A stretch of 32,886 nt of DNA from Verrucomicrobiaceae bacterium (GTDB lineage Bacteria; Verrucomicrobiota; Verrucomicrobiia; Verrucomicrobiales; Akkermansiaceae). The stretch spans positions 1-32,886 of the forward strand of contig SYAP01000230.1 of NCBI GenBank assembly GCA_005787565.1, written 5' to 3'. Positions 24,780 through 32,654 of this stretch are shown here, piece by piece (position 1 is the first letter of the stretch; each line of letters starts with the position of its first letter). Made by a program: the position numbers and the translations under genes. The notes under the pieces are model-generated. The model did no database searches and was not told the DNA's origin. It saw only the letters and a program-made list of their open reading frames with translations.

Positions 24780-25664
24780 ATGAAACCCACGAAATCCATC
24801 ATTGCGGGCGTTGATTTTTCTGCGGCATCCCCTTCCGTCATCCGCCATGCGGTTCATGCTGCGAAACACGGAGGTTGCCAAGTCACGGCGGTGCACGTGT
24901 TGGACAGCGGAAGCTTGGCCCACCGGGCCGCAAGCGGCGGCGTCAACCCGGTTCTCGAACAACTCGAGGCCCAAGCTAGACAGCGCTTGCAAACCCTCAT
25001 CGCCAACGAAGCTTCCGGAGCGGAAGTCGCGATCGAAATCCGCAACGGCCGCCCTGCCGATGAAATCCACCGCTTGATCGGGGAATGCCAGTCACCGCTG
25101 CTGGTCATCGCCGCGAACGATCTAACCAAAAAGCGCCTCGGATCGATCGCCTCTCGCTGCGCTCGTTCCGCTCCTTGCGATGTCCTGGTCCTGCGTGATT
25201 GGCAGGACGGCGACTTCCGGAAGGTGATCGTGTGCGCGGATTTTTCACCATCGTCTAGCAAGGTCCTGGAGCGCGGTGTCGCCCTAGCGGAGGAAAACGG
25301 AGCAGCTCTTGAAATCGTCCACGTCATGTATCCTCCATCGAAGGACATCTGGGGCGAAGTCCTCGATCATGCAATGGACTCGCCGCTGAGTTACGCGGAT
25401 GAGTGCCGCACAAAGGTGAAACGGGAAATGGATGCGTTGCTCTCCAGCCAATCCGCCAACCTCACGAAAATCCAGCACCAACCGGTCATTCTCGAATCCG
25501 AGTCCTCGGCCATGGCCCTCACCCGATACGCCCAGGAAAGTGGGGCCGATCTGGTAGTCATGGGGACGCGCGGCCAGTCCAAGCTGGCCAGCCATTTCAT
25601 CGGCACAAATGCGGAAAAACTGATGCAAGACGCCACCGTCTCGGTGTTCGCGGTCCGGTTCTGA
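24780..25664 (+). CDS. Tandem universal stress protein (UspA family)
   Basis: 294 residues made of two UspA domains. Domain 1 (about 1-140) starts SIIAGVDFSAASPSVIRHAVHAAKHGG and ends APCDVLVLRDW. Domain 2 (about 147-294) starts RKVIVCADFSPSSSKVLERGVALAEENG and ends with the nucleotide-binding motif GTRGQSKLASHFIGT (G-2x-G-9x-G-T) and VSVFAVRF. Domain 1 lacks that motif (AANDLTKKRLGSIASR), so probably only domain 2 binds ATP. Cytoplasmic; proteins of this type respond to starvation, redox or other stress, with no defined reaction. I chose the ATG at 24780 (MKPTKSIIAGVD); an in-frame Met at 24735 adds unlikely sequence and would overlap the candidate promoter. It converges with the metallophosphoesterase gene 39 bp away. 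Confidence 0.92.
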   Translation: MKPTKSIIAGVDFSAASPSVIRHAVHAAKHGGCQVTAVHVLDSGSLAHRAASGGVNPVLEQLEAQARQRLQTLIANEASGAEVAIEIRNGRPADEIHRLIGECQSPLLVIAANDLTKKRLGSIASRCARSAPCDVLVLRDWQDGDFRKVIVCADFSPSSSKVLERGVALAEENGAALEIVHVMYPPSKDIWGEVLDHAMDSPLSYADECRTKVKREMDALLSSQSANLTKIQHQPVILESESSAMALTRYAQESGADLVVMGTRGQSKLASHFIGTNAEKLMQDATVSVFAVRF

Positions 25665-25703
25665 TCATCCTTGCAACCCGATTTCCGCAACACCGCAGAA
25701 CGA

Positions 25704-26735
25704 TCATTCCTCAGGTTGCGGCTTCAGCGGGCGGTCGACCAAAAATTTCCATCCCCATCCACCATCCCAGGCGTGGATTTTCTTTCCGTCCTCCCACTTG
25801 GATGCTGTTAGACCAGTCTTCACCCGGTATGCGGCGCGCAACCGGTCGTCCGTGATGCGGATGACGAAAAAACCGACATCGGTGTGGCCGTCGTTGATCC
25901 AGTGGATCGGCTTGGCACCCTCATCCGGTGCCCATTTGCCGATACCCGTGCCGGTATGGCCGAATAGATAGAGGACTAACTGATAGGGCTCCACAACCTG
26001 ATGAAATGCTTTCCAATCCTCCTCGCACCACCAATTCGTGTCGAATCCGCAATGCGCCGCAATCACCACGGGACGCCCGCTTTTCCCAACTTTCTCCGCC
26101 AGATCCAGCTTCAAAAACGACAGCGCGTCCTGCGGATCATGCCACACTGGCGAATACCGGACGCTCTGATGCTGCGCGTCCGCCGGATAGATGTTGAGTT
26201 GCACGAAATGCACGTCCTCCCAATCCCACGAATAGTGCAATCCGTTCGCGGAGACATGGCTGATCAGCCCCTTTTCCTTCCGGATGCGGTTGCGCTCGAT
26301 GATCATCGCCTGGGTGCTGAATCCATGCTTCTCACGCCCCACCGGCGGTCCGTCATGATTGCCGAAACCCTCGAAAACCGGGATGGTTAGAAGCCCGTCG
26401 CTGCCATCCAAGCCGAAATCCCTGACAAACATGCCGAACTGCTCGCGGGTGACGTTGCGCCCGTTCCGCAGGCGATCGCCGTCATCTATCAGATCCCCCG
26501 GCATCAGCAGTCCTTGGGGTTTCGCAATCGGCCCGCCACCAAGTTCCTGGGGCCAGGACTCCTCATGCATCCGGTTCATTTCGATGACCGAAGCGCGGAT
26601 CAGATCGTTGTGATGACCTTGCTTGTGATCATTTTCCCGATAATGGCTGTCCGAAGTGGAAAGAAATGTTAGATCGCGCGCGTCGGTCGTCGTGATCGTC
26701 AGGCAGCCGAACAGAAGGTGGGCCAGGGTTTTCAT
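25704..26735 (-). CDS. Exported calcineurin-like metallophosphoesterase with degenerate last motif
   Basis: 343-residue phosphoesterase of the calcineurin-like fold. The N-terminus MKTLAHLLFGCLTITTTDA is signal-like. Metal-binding motifs: STSDSH (Asp29, His31), GDLIDDG (Asp81, Asp84), GNHDG (Asn126, His127, Asp128) and AAHCG (His228). The last motif reads GHTGTG (His260) where the family has GHxH, so the second His of that motif is missing. This may alter metal binding or shift activity. I chose the ATG at 26735; the longer frame to 26795 has no signal peptide at its start. The substrate is unknown; exported members are often phosphodiesterases or acid-phosphatase-like. It lies 66 bp downstream of the LUD-domain gene on the same strand and may share its transcript. 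Confidence 0.83.
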   Translation of the reverse strand: MKTLAHLLFGCLTITTTDARDLTFLSTSDSHYRENDHKQGHHNDLIRASVIEMNRMHEESWPQELGGGPIAKPQGLLMPGDLIDDGDRLRNGRNVTREQFGMFVRDFGLDGSDGLLTIPVFEGFGNHDGPPVGREKHGFSTQAMIIERNRIRKEKGLISHVSANGLHYSWDWEDVHFVQLNIYPADAQHQSVRYSPVWHDPQDALSFLKLDLAEKVGKSGRPVVIAAHCGFDTNWWCEEDWKAFHQVVEPYQLVLYLFGHTGTGIGKWAPDEGAKPIHWINDGHTDVGFFVIRITDDRLRAAYRVKTGLTASKWEDGKKIHAWDGGWGWKFLVDRPLKPQPEE

Positions 26736-26801
26736 GGGATTCACCCCACGGATACGCTTGCATCGGGCGATTGTTCCAAATGCATGAAACCGCATGCAAA
26801 A

Positions 26802-27413
26802 TCACAGCAACAGTGCGATCTGCTCGCCGGGTCCATGGACGCCTTCGATGAGAATGCCTTCAACATCGGCGGTCTTCGAAGGGCCGGTGCACCAGATGAT
26901 GTTGGGACTTTCGCCGAAGGCGGAAATCGCGTCAGGGATCGTGCGATGGATCGTGCCCCGCTCCAAAACCGCCACGTGCACCCACGGCGAAAGCGCGGCG
27001 AGACGATGCGAGGTCAAGTCGTCATCGATGATCACCGAGCCGGACTCGGCGATCGCGCCGGTCGCCCGGGTGATGCCGAACTCGTAATCATCATAGCGGT
27101 CGCGGTCGTAGGTCGTTTCAACCGTCAAGCCGGCCGCGGCAAGCGGCGCGCCAATGGCATCGAACAGAACGGGGTCACAATATCCATGCAGACGCTTCCC
27201 GTCTTTCAGAAACCCGATCAGAGTCTCTAACGAATCCATCGGGCGGCCGTTCACGGCGGTGAAATTGCGGGAAAAGATCGCCCACAAATCGTCGCCAGCG
27301 AGCTTCGGCTTCGAATGGAGCACCGCCGGATCATACCGCGGATACACCGCACGGGCTTTGAGCGCGGACGTGGCGGACTCGATTTTCTCGAAAATGGCGG
27401 AACGGGAATCCAT
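26802..27413 (-). CDS. LUD-domain protein, LutC/YkgG type
   Basis: 203-residue protein of the LutC/YkgG (DUF162, LUD) family. In the lactate-utilisation complex LutABC, LutC partners two iron-sulfur proteins. Signature: FGITRATGAIAESGSVIIDD, LSPWVHVAVL, and the C-terminal IIWCTGPSKTADVEGILIEGVHGPGEQ, a hallmark of the family. Cytoplasmic. I chose the ATG at 27413 (MDSRSAIFEKIESA), typical for LutC; the frame runs on to 27524 but that would overlap the divergent Lnt start. No lutA or lutB gene is adjacent in this window, so it is an orphan here, and I do not assign the lutC symbol. It is followed on the same strand by the metallophosphoesterase gene. Confidence 0.87.
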   Translation of the reverse strand: MDSRSAIFEKIESATSALKARAVYPRYDPAVLHSKPKLAGDDLWAIFSRNFTAVNGRPMDSLETLIGFLKDGKRLHGYCDPVLFDAIGAPLAAAGLTVETTYDRDRYDDYEFGITRATGAIAESGSVIIDDDLTSHRLAALSPWVHVAVLERGTIHRTIPDAISAFGESPNIIWCTGPSKTADVEGILIEGVHGPGEQIALLL

Positions 27414-27522
27414 GCCGCGACGATGGCCGATGGACTGCGGCGGAGTCAACCGCAGAGGCTTCGCCAGTCCTTGCGGCGGCATTTTCAGTTGCCCGCCGCC
27501 CGCTGGCCGCGCACCGTCGGGC

Positions 27523-29322
27523 ATGGGTCGCGGAGCAACAGGATTGCGTTGGACCGGCGCGCTGGCGTCCGGCGGAGCGGTGGCGTTGCTGATTCCCCCG
27601 TTTAACTTCGGCGGGCTCGCATGGCTCGCCCTTGCACCGATGCTGATCGCCCTCTGGTCGGTGCGCGGGAAACGGGCCGGACTTCGCGGCTTCCTGTTAG
27701 GTTGGGCGGCAGGCGCGCTTTCATTCGGCCTCCAACTCTGGTGGATCAGCGTGGTTTCAAGCCTCGGCGCAATGGTGATGGCGGTCTATCTTGGGCTTTT
27801 CTGGGGACTCTTCGGCTGGTTTGCCGCCACGATCGGAAATCCATGGCGCGAGCGTGATACCGCCGCCACCGACCCTCGGGCCGAGCGTCGTGCGCGAATG
27901 ATGTCGGTCGATGCGCCCGGTAAGACTTCCGCCGCGCGCGCAAGCCTGCGCACCGCCTTCTGCCACGGCGCGGTCTGGGCGGGACTTGAATGGCTGCGCA
28001 GCTGGCTCTTCACCGGCTTCGGGTGGAACGGGCTTGGCGTGGCCTTCCACGAAACACTCGTCATGGCCCAGGCGGCGGATCTGTTAGGAGTCGCCGGGCT
28101 TTCACTGGTGCTTGTGTTCTTCCAAGCCACCTTCGTCCAGGCCGGTAGGCGACTATTTGAAAGCGCTCGCGAGGGCAAACGCTGCGCGCGTTGGGACTTC
28201 ATCGTCGCGGCCACGGTCATCGCCCTTCTGATGGGCTACGGCCTCATCCGCATGGCCGCCACCAGCCGCACGGAATCCGTTAGACTGAAGGCCTTGTTGA
28301 TCCAGCTCAACATCCCGCACGAGGGAGCAAGACAGCTTTGGGACATGTTCCAGGTCCACCAAGGTTACGAGGAAGAGACCGCAAAAGCCCTCGAAGAGAT
28401 CGCCGCAGGGGACCAGCAACGCCTCAAGGATGCCATGGACGCCTCCAACGAAGGCGGAATCACCACCCGCTGGCCGGACTGGGTCCTCTGGCCCGAGTCC
28501 GCCCTCACCGGCCGTCTCCTCCGGGCCGACGATGGCGCTTGGGGCATGTGGATGGAAAACATCGAAACCATCCGCCAGGTCCGCCAAGCCGGACCATTCT
28601 CCCTCATCTATGGCCTCAACGAACTCGAAGCCGACCTCAATGGCGAAAATCTCGTCCAGCGACCCAAAGGCCGCGCCTTCAATTCCCTCGTCACCATGAC
28701 CCCGGAGGACGACCTCCAAAGCTTCCGCAAACGCCACCTCGTCATCTTCGGAGAAACCATCCCGTTCGTCGATTCCCTCCCCTGGCTCAAGAAAATCTAC
28801 GAACAACAGAGCGGCCAGGAATTCGGCGGCTCCTTCAGCCCCGGCGACTCGCTCGACCCGCTCCCGATGAACCTCAACGGCACACCCATCGGCATCATCC
28901 CCAGCATCTGCTTCGAAGACACCGTCCCCCGCCTCACCCGCCGCTTCGTCCGCCCTGGCCCTCAGATCATCGTCAACGTCACCAACGACGGCTGGTTCAA
29001 GGAGAGCCCAGCCGCCGCCCAACATTTCGCCAACGCCCGCTTCCGCGCCATCGAACTCCGCCGCCCCATGCTCCGCTGTGCCAACTCCGGCGTCAGCGCC
29101 GCCATCCAAGCCAACGGCTCCACCTCCCATCCTAACACCGGAAAACCCCAAATCCTCCGCGATCAAAACGGCAGCCACTTCACCCGCGGCTCCCTCCTCG
29201 CCGAGATCGACATCCCGCTCCAACCCGGCTTCTCACTCTACGCGATCATCGGCGACTGGGGCATCATCCTCATCGCCCTCTCCGGCCTCTCCATCGCCTG
29301 GCTCACCCGCAGGGCCGCCTGA
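27523..29322 (+). CDS. lnt: Apolipoprotein N-acyltransferase
   Basis: Inner-membrane enzyme that adds the third acyl chain to the N-terminal Cys of lipoproteins; it matters here because several products in the window have lipoboxes. About 599 residues from the ATG at 27523. The N-terminal half has several membrane segments (GGAVALLIPPFNFGGLAWLALAPML, LGWAAGALSFGLQLWWISVV, AVYLGLFWGLFGWFAA). The C-terminal half is the nitrilase-like domain with Glu325 in WPESAL, Lys403 in FRKRHLVIFGE and Cys463 in SICFED, the complete catalytic triad; NVTNDGWF and MLRCANSGVSA are also typical. A charged stretch of about 45 residues (RERDTAATDPRAERRARM and following) interrupts the membrane region and is unusual. 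The frame is open to 27154, overlapping the divergent LUD gene; starts at 27430 or 27412 are possible. Confidence 0.93.
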   Translation: MGRGATGLRWTGALASGGAVALLIPPFNFGGLAWLALAPMLIALWSVRGKRAGLRGFLLGWAAGALSFGLQLWWISVVSSLGAMVMAVYLGLFWGLFGWFAATIGNPWRERDTAATDPRAERRARMMSVDAPGKTSAARASLRTAFCHGAVWAGLEWLRSWLFTGFGWNGLGVAFHETLVMAQAADLLGVAGLSLVLVFFQATFVQAGRRLFESAREGKRCARWDFIVAATVIALLMGYGLIRMAATSRTESVRLKALLIQLNIPHEGARQLWDMFQVHQGYEEETAKALEEIAAGDQQRLKDAMDASNEGGITTRWPDWVLWPESALTGRLLRADDGAWGMWMENIETIRQVRQAGPFSLIYGLNELEADLNGENLVQRPKGRAFNSLVTMTPEDDLQSFRKRHLVIFGETIPFVDSLPWLKKIYEQQSGQEFGGSFSPGDSLDPLPMNLNGTPIGIIPSICFEDTVPRLTRRFVRPGPQIIVNVTNDGWFKESPAAAQHFANARFRAIELRRPMLRCANSGVSAAIQANGSTSHPNTGKPQILRDQNGSHFTRGSLLAEIDIPLQPGFSLYAIIGDWGIILIALSGLSIAWLTRRAA

Positions 29323-29391
29323 CCACCCTCATTTCCAACATTTGCGCACTCTTTCTGGCCCTCCCGCACGGTTCCTGCTGTAACCCCCCGC

Positions 29392-32055
29392 GTGACACGC
29401 GAACATCAACGCCTGCTGGAAGACCGCCACCGCGGAAACAACTGGAAACGTTGGGGCCCCTATCTCAGCGAACGCCAATGGGGCACCGTCCGCGAAGACT
29501 ATTCAGACCACGGAAATTCCTGGTCCGTCTTCCCTCACGACCACGCCCGCCGCCGCGCCTACCGCTGGGGCGAGGACGGCCTCCAAGGCTGGTGCGACCG
29601 CCAATGCCGCATGTGCTTCGCCCCCGCCCTCTGGAACGGCAACGACTCCATCCTCAAGGAACGCCTCTTCGGCCTCGGCGGAAACGAAGGCAACCACGGC
29701 GAGGACGTGAAGGAATGCTACTACTACCTCGAATCCACACCCACCCACTCCTACACCAAAGCCCTCTACAAATACCCCCACGCCAAATTCCCCTACACCG
29801 AAATCCGAGAGGAAAACACCCGCCTCGGCCGCGAAGGCCCCGAACTCGAACTCGCCGACATGGGCCTCTTCAACCAAGGCCGCTACTTCGACGTCATCCA
29901 GGAAATCGCCAAACGCAGCCCAGAAGACATCCTCTGGCGCATCACTCTAACAAACCACGGCCCGGACCCCGCTCCCGTCCACCTCCTCCCCACCCTCTGG
30001 TTCCGCAACATCTGGAAATGGGGCAGCCCACACGAAGCCCCGCTCCGCAAACCCTCCATCGCCCTCCACGAAGGCCACCTCTTTGCCTCCCACGAAACTC
30101 TCGGCGACTTCCTCTTCCACGCCGACTCCCCCGATCTAACAAACCCACCCGCCTGGCTCTTCACCGAAAACGAAACCGACAACCCCACCATCCACGGCAC
30201 CCCTAACAACGGCCCCGTCAAGGACGCCTTCCACAAACACCTCATCCACGCCGACAAGGACGCCCTCTCGCCGCTCCCCATCGGCACCAAGGCCGCCGCC
30301 CACTTCTCCTTCACCATCCCCGCCGGAGCCACCGTCACCGTCCGCTGCCGCCTCCATCCCGCAGGAAAAAACAATGGCATCGAAGCACTCCAACAATTCG
30401 ACGAAACCTTCGCCGAACGCATCGCCGAATGCGACGAATTCTACAACCACGTCATCCCAAAGGAACTCTCACCCGAAGAATACCTCATCTGCCGCCAAGG
30501 ATACGCCGGCCTCCTCTGGACCAAACAATTCTATCACTACGTCATCAAGGACTGGCTCGCCGGAGACAAATGCTTCCCCCCTCCCCCGGCCTCCCGCTAC
30601 CACGGCCGCAATGCCGATTGGCAGCACTTCTTCGCACGCGACATCCTCTCCATGCCCGACAAATGGGAATACCCATGGTTCGCCGCGTGGGACTCCGCGT
30701 TCCACATGATCCCCTTCGCCTCCATCGATCCGGACTTCGCCAAACAACAACTCCTCCTCCTGCTCCGCGAGTGGTACATGCACCCGAACGGACAACTCCC
30801 CGCCTACGAATGGAACTTCTCCGACGTCAACCCCCCCGTCCACGCATGGGCCGTCTGGCGCGTCTATAAAATCGCCGACCCCAAAGGCTCCCGCGACCTC
30901 CTCTTCCTCGAACGCTGCTTCCAGAAACTCCTCGTCAACTTCACCTGGTGGATCAACCGCAAGGACGTCGAAGGCCGCCACGTCTTCGGCGGCGGATTCC
31001 TCGGCCTCGACAACATCGGCGTCTTCGACCGCTCCCACGCCCTCCCCGATGGCGGACGCCTCCATCAGGCCGACGGCACCGCATGGATGGCCTCCTACTG
31101 CCTCCTCATGCTCGCCATGTCACTCGAACTCGCCACCGAAAACCCCGCCTACGAGGACATCGCATCCAAATTCTTCGAACACTTCGTCGCCATCACCGAT
31201 GCCATCAACTCCCTCGGCGGCACCGGCCTCTGGGACGAACAGGACGGCTTCTACTACGACCAGCTCATCATCAACCACGACGCACCCATCCCCCTCCGCA
31301 TCCGCTCCCTCGTCGGCCTCCTCCCCATGTGCGCCGTCACCGTCCTCAAACAAACCACCATCGAAGCCCTCCCAGGCTTCCGCAAACGCATGGATTGGTT
31401 CCTCAGCACACGCCCCGAACTCCTCAAATACATCAAGGTCCGCCGCGGCCCCGACGGCGTGAAATCCGGACACTGCCTCCTCGCCATCCCCTCCGAGGCA
31501 CAACTCCGCCACACCCTCCGCCGCATGCTCGACTCCGCCGAATTCCTCTCCGACTTCGGCATCCGCTCCCTCAGCAAAGCCCACGACGCCACCCCCTTCG
31601 TCTTTGAACACGGCGGCCGACGCAACGAAGTCCGCTACACCCCCGGCGAATCCAACACCGACATGTTCGGCGGCAACTCCAACTGGCGCGGCCCCATCTG
31701 GTTCCCCACCAACTTCCTCATCATCGAAGCCCTCGAACGCTACCACCACTTCTACGGCGACTCCTTCAAAATCGAATACCCCACCGGCTCCGGCATCGAA
31801 AAATCCCTCAAGGAAATCGCCATCGACCTCTGCGACCGCCTCATCTCCCTCTTCTGCCCTAACAAAAACGGAGACCGCCCCTGCTTCGGCGACGCACCCC
31901 GCTACTCCGACGTCCCCCACTGGCAAAACCTCCTCCTCTTCCACGAATACTTCCACGCCGAAACCGGCGAAGGCCTCGGCGCCTCCCACCAAACCGGCTG
32001 GACCTCCCTCGTCGTCAAACTCGTCAAAGACCGCCGCGAAAAACTCATCAACTGA
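29392..32055 (+). CDS. GH63-like glucosidase, (alpha/alpha)6 barrel
   Basis: 887-residue glycosidase-family protein without a signal peptide, hence cytoplasmic. It starts at a GTG, giving MTREHQRLLEDRHRGNNWKR. The N-terminal half is a beta-sandwich-like region with WGPYLSERQWGTVREDYS and CRMCFAPALWNG; the C-terminal half is an (alpha/alpha)6 barrel with WEYPWFAAWDSAFHMIPFA (the Asp in AAWDSAF is the likely general acid), LPAYEWNFSDVNPPVHAWA, FGGGFLGLDNIGVFDRS, and NSNWRGPIWFPTNFLIIEAL near the end. These match the bacterial GH63/MGH1-like group, related to mannosyl-oligosaccharide glucosidase and active on alpha-glucosides. The exact substrate is not readable. Codon usage is extremely C-ending, producing a false 338-codon antisense frame. 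It begins 69 bp after lnt; co-transcription is possible. Confidence 0.85.
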   Translation: MTREHQRLLEDRHRGNNWKRWGPYLSERQWGTVREDYSDHGNSWSVFPHDHARRRAYRWGEDGLQGWCDRQCRMCFAPALWNGNDSILKERLFGLGGNEGNHGEDVKECYYYLESTPTHSYTKALYKYPHAKFPYTEIREENTRLGREGPELELADMGLFNQGRYFDVIQEIAKRSPEDILWRITLTNHGPDPAPVHLLPTLWFRNIWKWGSPHEAPLRKPSIALHEGHLFASHETLGDFLFHADSPDLTNPPAWLFTENETDNPTIHGTPNNGPVKDAFHKHLIHADKDALSPLPIGTKAAAHFSFTIPAGATVTVRCRLHPAGKNNGIEALQQFDETFAERIAECDEFYNHVIPKELSPEEYLICRQGYAGLLWTKQFYHYVIKDWLAGDKCFPPPPASRYHGRNADWQHFFARDILSMPDKWEYPWFAAWDSAFHMIPFASIDPDFAKQQLLLLLREWYMHPNGQLPAYEWNFSDVNPPVHAWAVWRVYKIADPKGSRDLLFLERCFQKLLVNFTWWINRKDVEGRHVFGGGFLGLDNIGVFDRSHALPDGGRLHQADGTAWMASYCLLMLAMSLELATENPAYEDIASKFFEHFVAITDAINSLGGTGLWDEQDGFYYDQLIINHDAPIPLRIRSLVGLLPMCAVTVLKQTTIEALPGFRKRMDWFLSTRPELLKYIKVRRGPDGVKSGHCLLAIPSEAQLRHTLRRMLDSAEFLSDFGIRSLSKAHDATPFVFEHGGRRNEVRYTPGESNTDMFGGNSNWRGPIWFPTNFLIIEALERYHHFYGDSFKIEYPTGSGIEKSLKEIAIDLCDRLISLFCPNKNGDRPCFGDAPRYSDVPHWQNLLLFHEYFHAETGEGLGASHQTGWTSLVVKLVKDRREKLIN

Positions 32056-32095
32056 CCCTGCCCCACCACTCCCCCCGCCCATCCCCGGATTTTCC

Positions 32096-32124
32096 TTGCA
32101 TTCCCCCACCCCGCGCGCTTCATT
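32096..32124 (+). promoter_or_regulatory. Candidate rpsO-pnp promoter
   Basis: TTGCAT (32096-32101), 17-bp spacer, TTCATT (32119-32124), about 60 bases before the rpsO ATG. The -35 box is the same as at mtnP and the glutathione peroxidase gene; the -10 is weak. Confidence 0.35.
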
Positions 32125-32182
32125 CCGCGCCCACACCTAACCTGGGACGGCCCGGCGAACGCTGGTCCCATCCCCTACCAAC

Positions 32183-32440
32183 ATGAGCGACAACGCAATC
32201 AACCTGAAAGACTACCAACTTCACGAAGGTGACACCGGTAGCGCACCCTATCAAGTGGCCCTGATGACCCAGCGCATCTTCCACCTCACGGACCACCTCA
32301 ACATTCACAAAAAGGATTTCTCGTCCCGCCGCGGCCTGCTCAAGCTGGTCTCGCAACGCCGGAAACTCCTCGACTACATCAAGGCAGGCTCCGAAGAGAA
32401 ATACCAGCAGGTCATCCAAGGCCTCGGACTCCGCCGCTAA
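32183..32440 (+). CDS. rpsO: 30S ribosomal protein S15
   Basis: Small-subunit protein that binds the central domain of 16S rRNA early in assembly. 85 residues, close to the standard 88-89. Diagnostic segments: [51 protein letters not shown], split here only by reading, containing the LTxHLxxHxKDxxSRRGLL block, then [13 protein letters not shown]. The start is the only sensible ATG. The pnp gene follows 214 bp later, the conserved bacterial order, with a terminator-like hairpin immediately after the stop. S15 commonly represses its own translation; I see no specific leader structure that I could assign here. Confidence 0.97.
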   Translation: MSDNAINLKDYQLHEGDTGSAPYQVALMTQRIFHLTDHLNIHKKDFSSRRGLLKLVSQRRKLLDYIKAGSEEKYQQVIQGLGLRR

Positions 32441-32450
32441 CCCCATTTTT

Positions 32451-32488
32451 GCAAAACCGCCACGAGGAATCCCCCGTGGCGGTTTTGC
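32451..32488 (+). terminator. Strong hairpin/terminator after rpsO
   Basis: Perfect 14-bp stem GCAAAACCGCCACG (32451-32464) and CGTGGCGGTTTTGC (32475-32488) with a 10-nt loop. The GC core CCGCCACG/CGTGGCGG is flanked by A4 and T4, the pattern of an intrinsic (possibly bidirectional) terminator. It may be partial, letting some transcripts continue into pnp. Confidence 0.85.
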
Positions 32489-32543
32489 CAATACCCCCGG
32501 ACACCTCCTGTTCCGTCCGGGGCTCGGGACAAAATTCCATCCG

Positions 32544-32576
32544 CCCGCCGCCTCTCCGCGACTGGCGGGTTTTGTC
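32544..32576 (+). promoter_or_regulatory. Second hairpin in the pnp leader
   Basis: CCCGCC (32544-32549) pairs with GGCGGG (32564-32569) over a 14-nt loop and is followed by TTTTGTC. The flanking GACAAAA (32528-32534) can also pair with TTTTGTC (32570-32576), extending the stem past a nine-base bulge. It could be an attenuator or, as in enterobacteria, an RNase III-processed autoregulatory leader of pnp. That role is inferred from analogy. Confidence 0.5.
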
Positions 32577-32654
32577 TTGAAAGAACCAACGCCCCGAAGG
32601 CATCCGGCCAACTGGGCACCGCAGGCACAGAAAAAGAAGAAAGAAGAAAAGACA

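Larger units (their letters stand above)
3043..31864. repeat. Dispersed over-represented hexamer CTAACA/TGTTAG
   Basis: By eye I find CTAACA on the plus strand at 3043, 3916, 4143, 4603, 5446, 5930, 6110, 6171, 6874, 7404, 8066, 8101, 10537, 11905, 13142, 16640, 17512, 20007, 22993, 23344, 24693, 29132, 29947, 30136, 30203 and 31859. TGTTAG starts at 8456, 10097, 13613, 14823, 15666, 15814, 19076, 20227, 22009, 24168, 25806, 26667, 27695 and 28082. Of these 40 copies, 38 are preceded (reading CTAACA) by C or T, mostly T. A rough composition estimate expects about seven copies. They occur in genes in different frames, over two stop codons (5930, 20007) and between genes. No function is known to me. 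Confidence 0.6.

Noticed and set aside
28153-29223. Long antisense open frame opposite lnt
   Set aside because: Same codon-bias artefact; the plus-strand frame has the full Lnt catalytic triad.
31120-32136. Long antisense open frame (338 codons) opposite the GH63-like gene
   Set aside because: Low-complexity Gly/Ala/Val/Glu composition produced by NNC codon bias on the other strand; no family signature.
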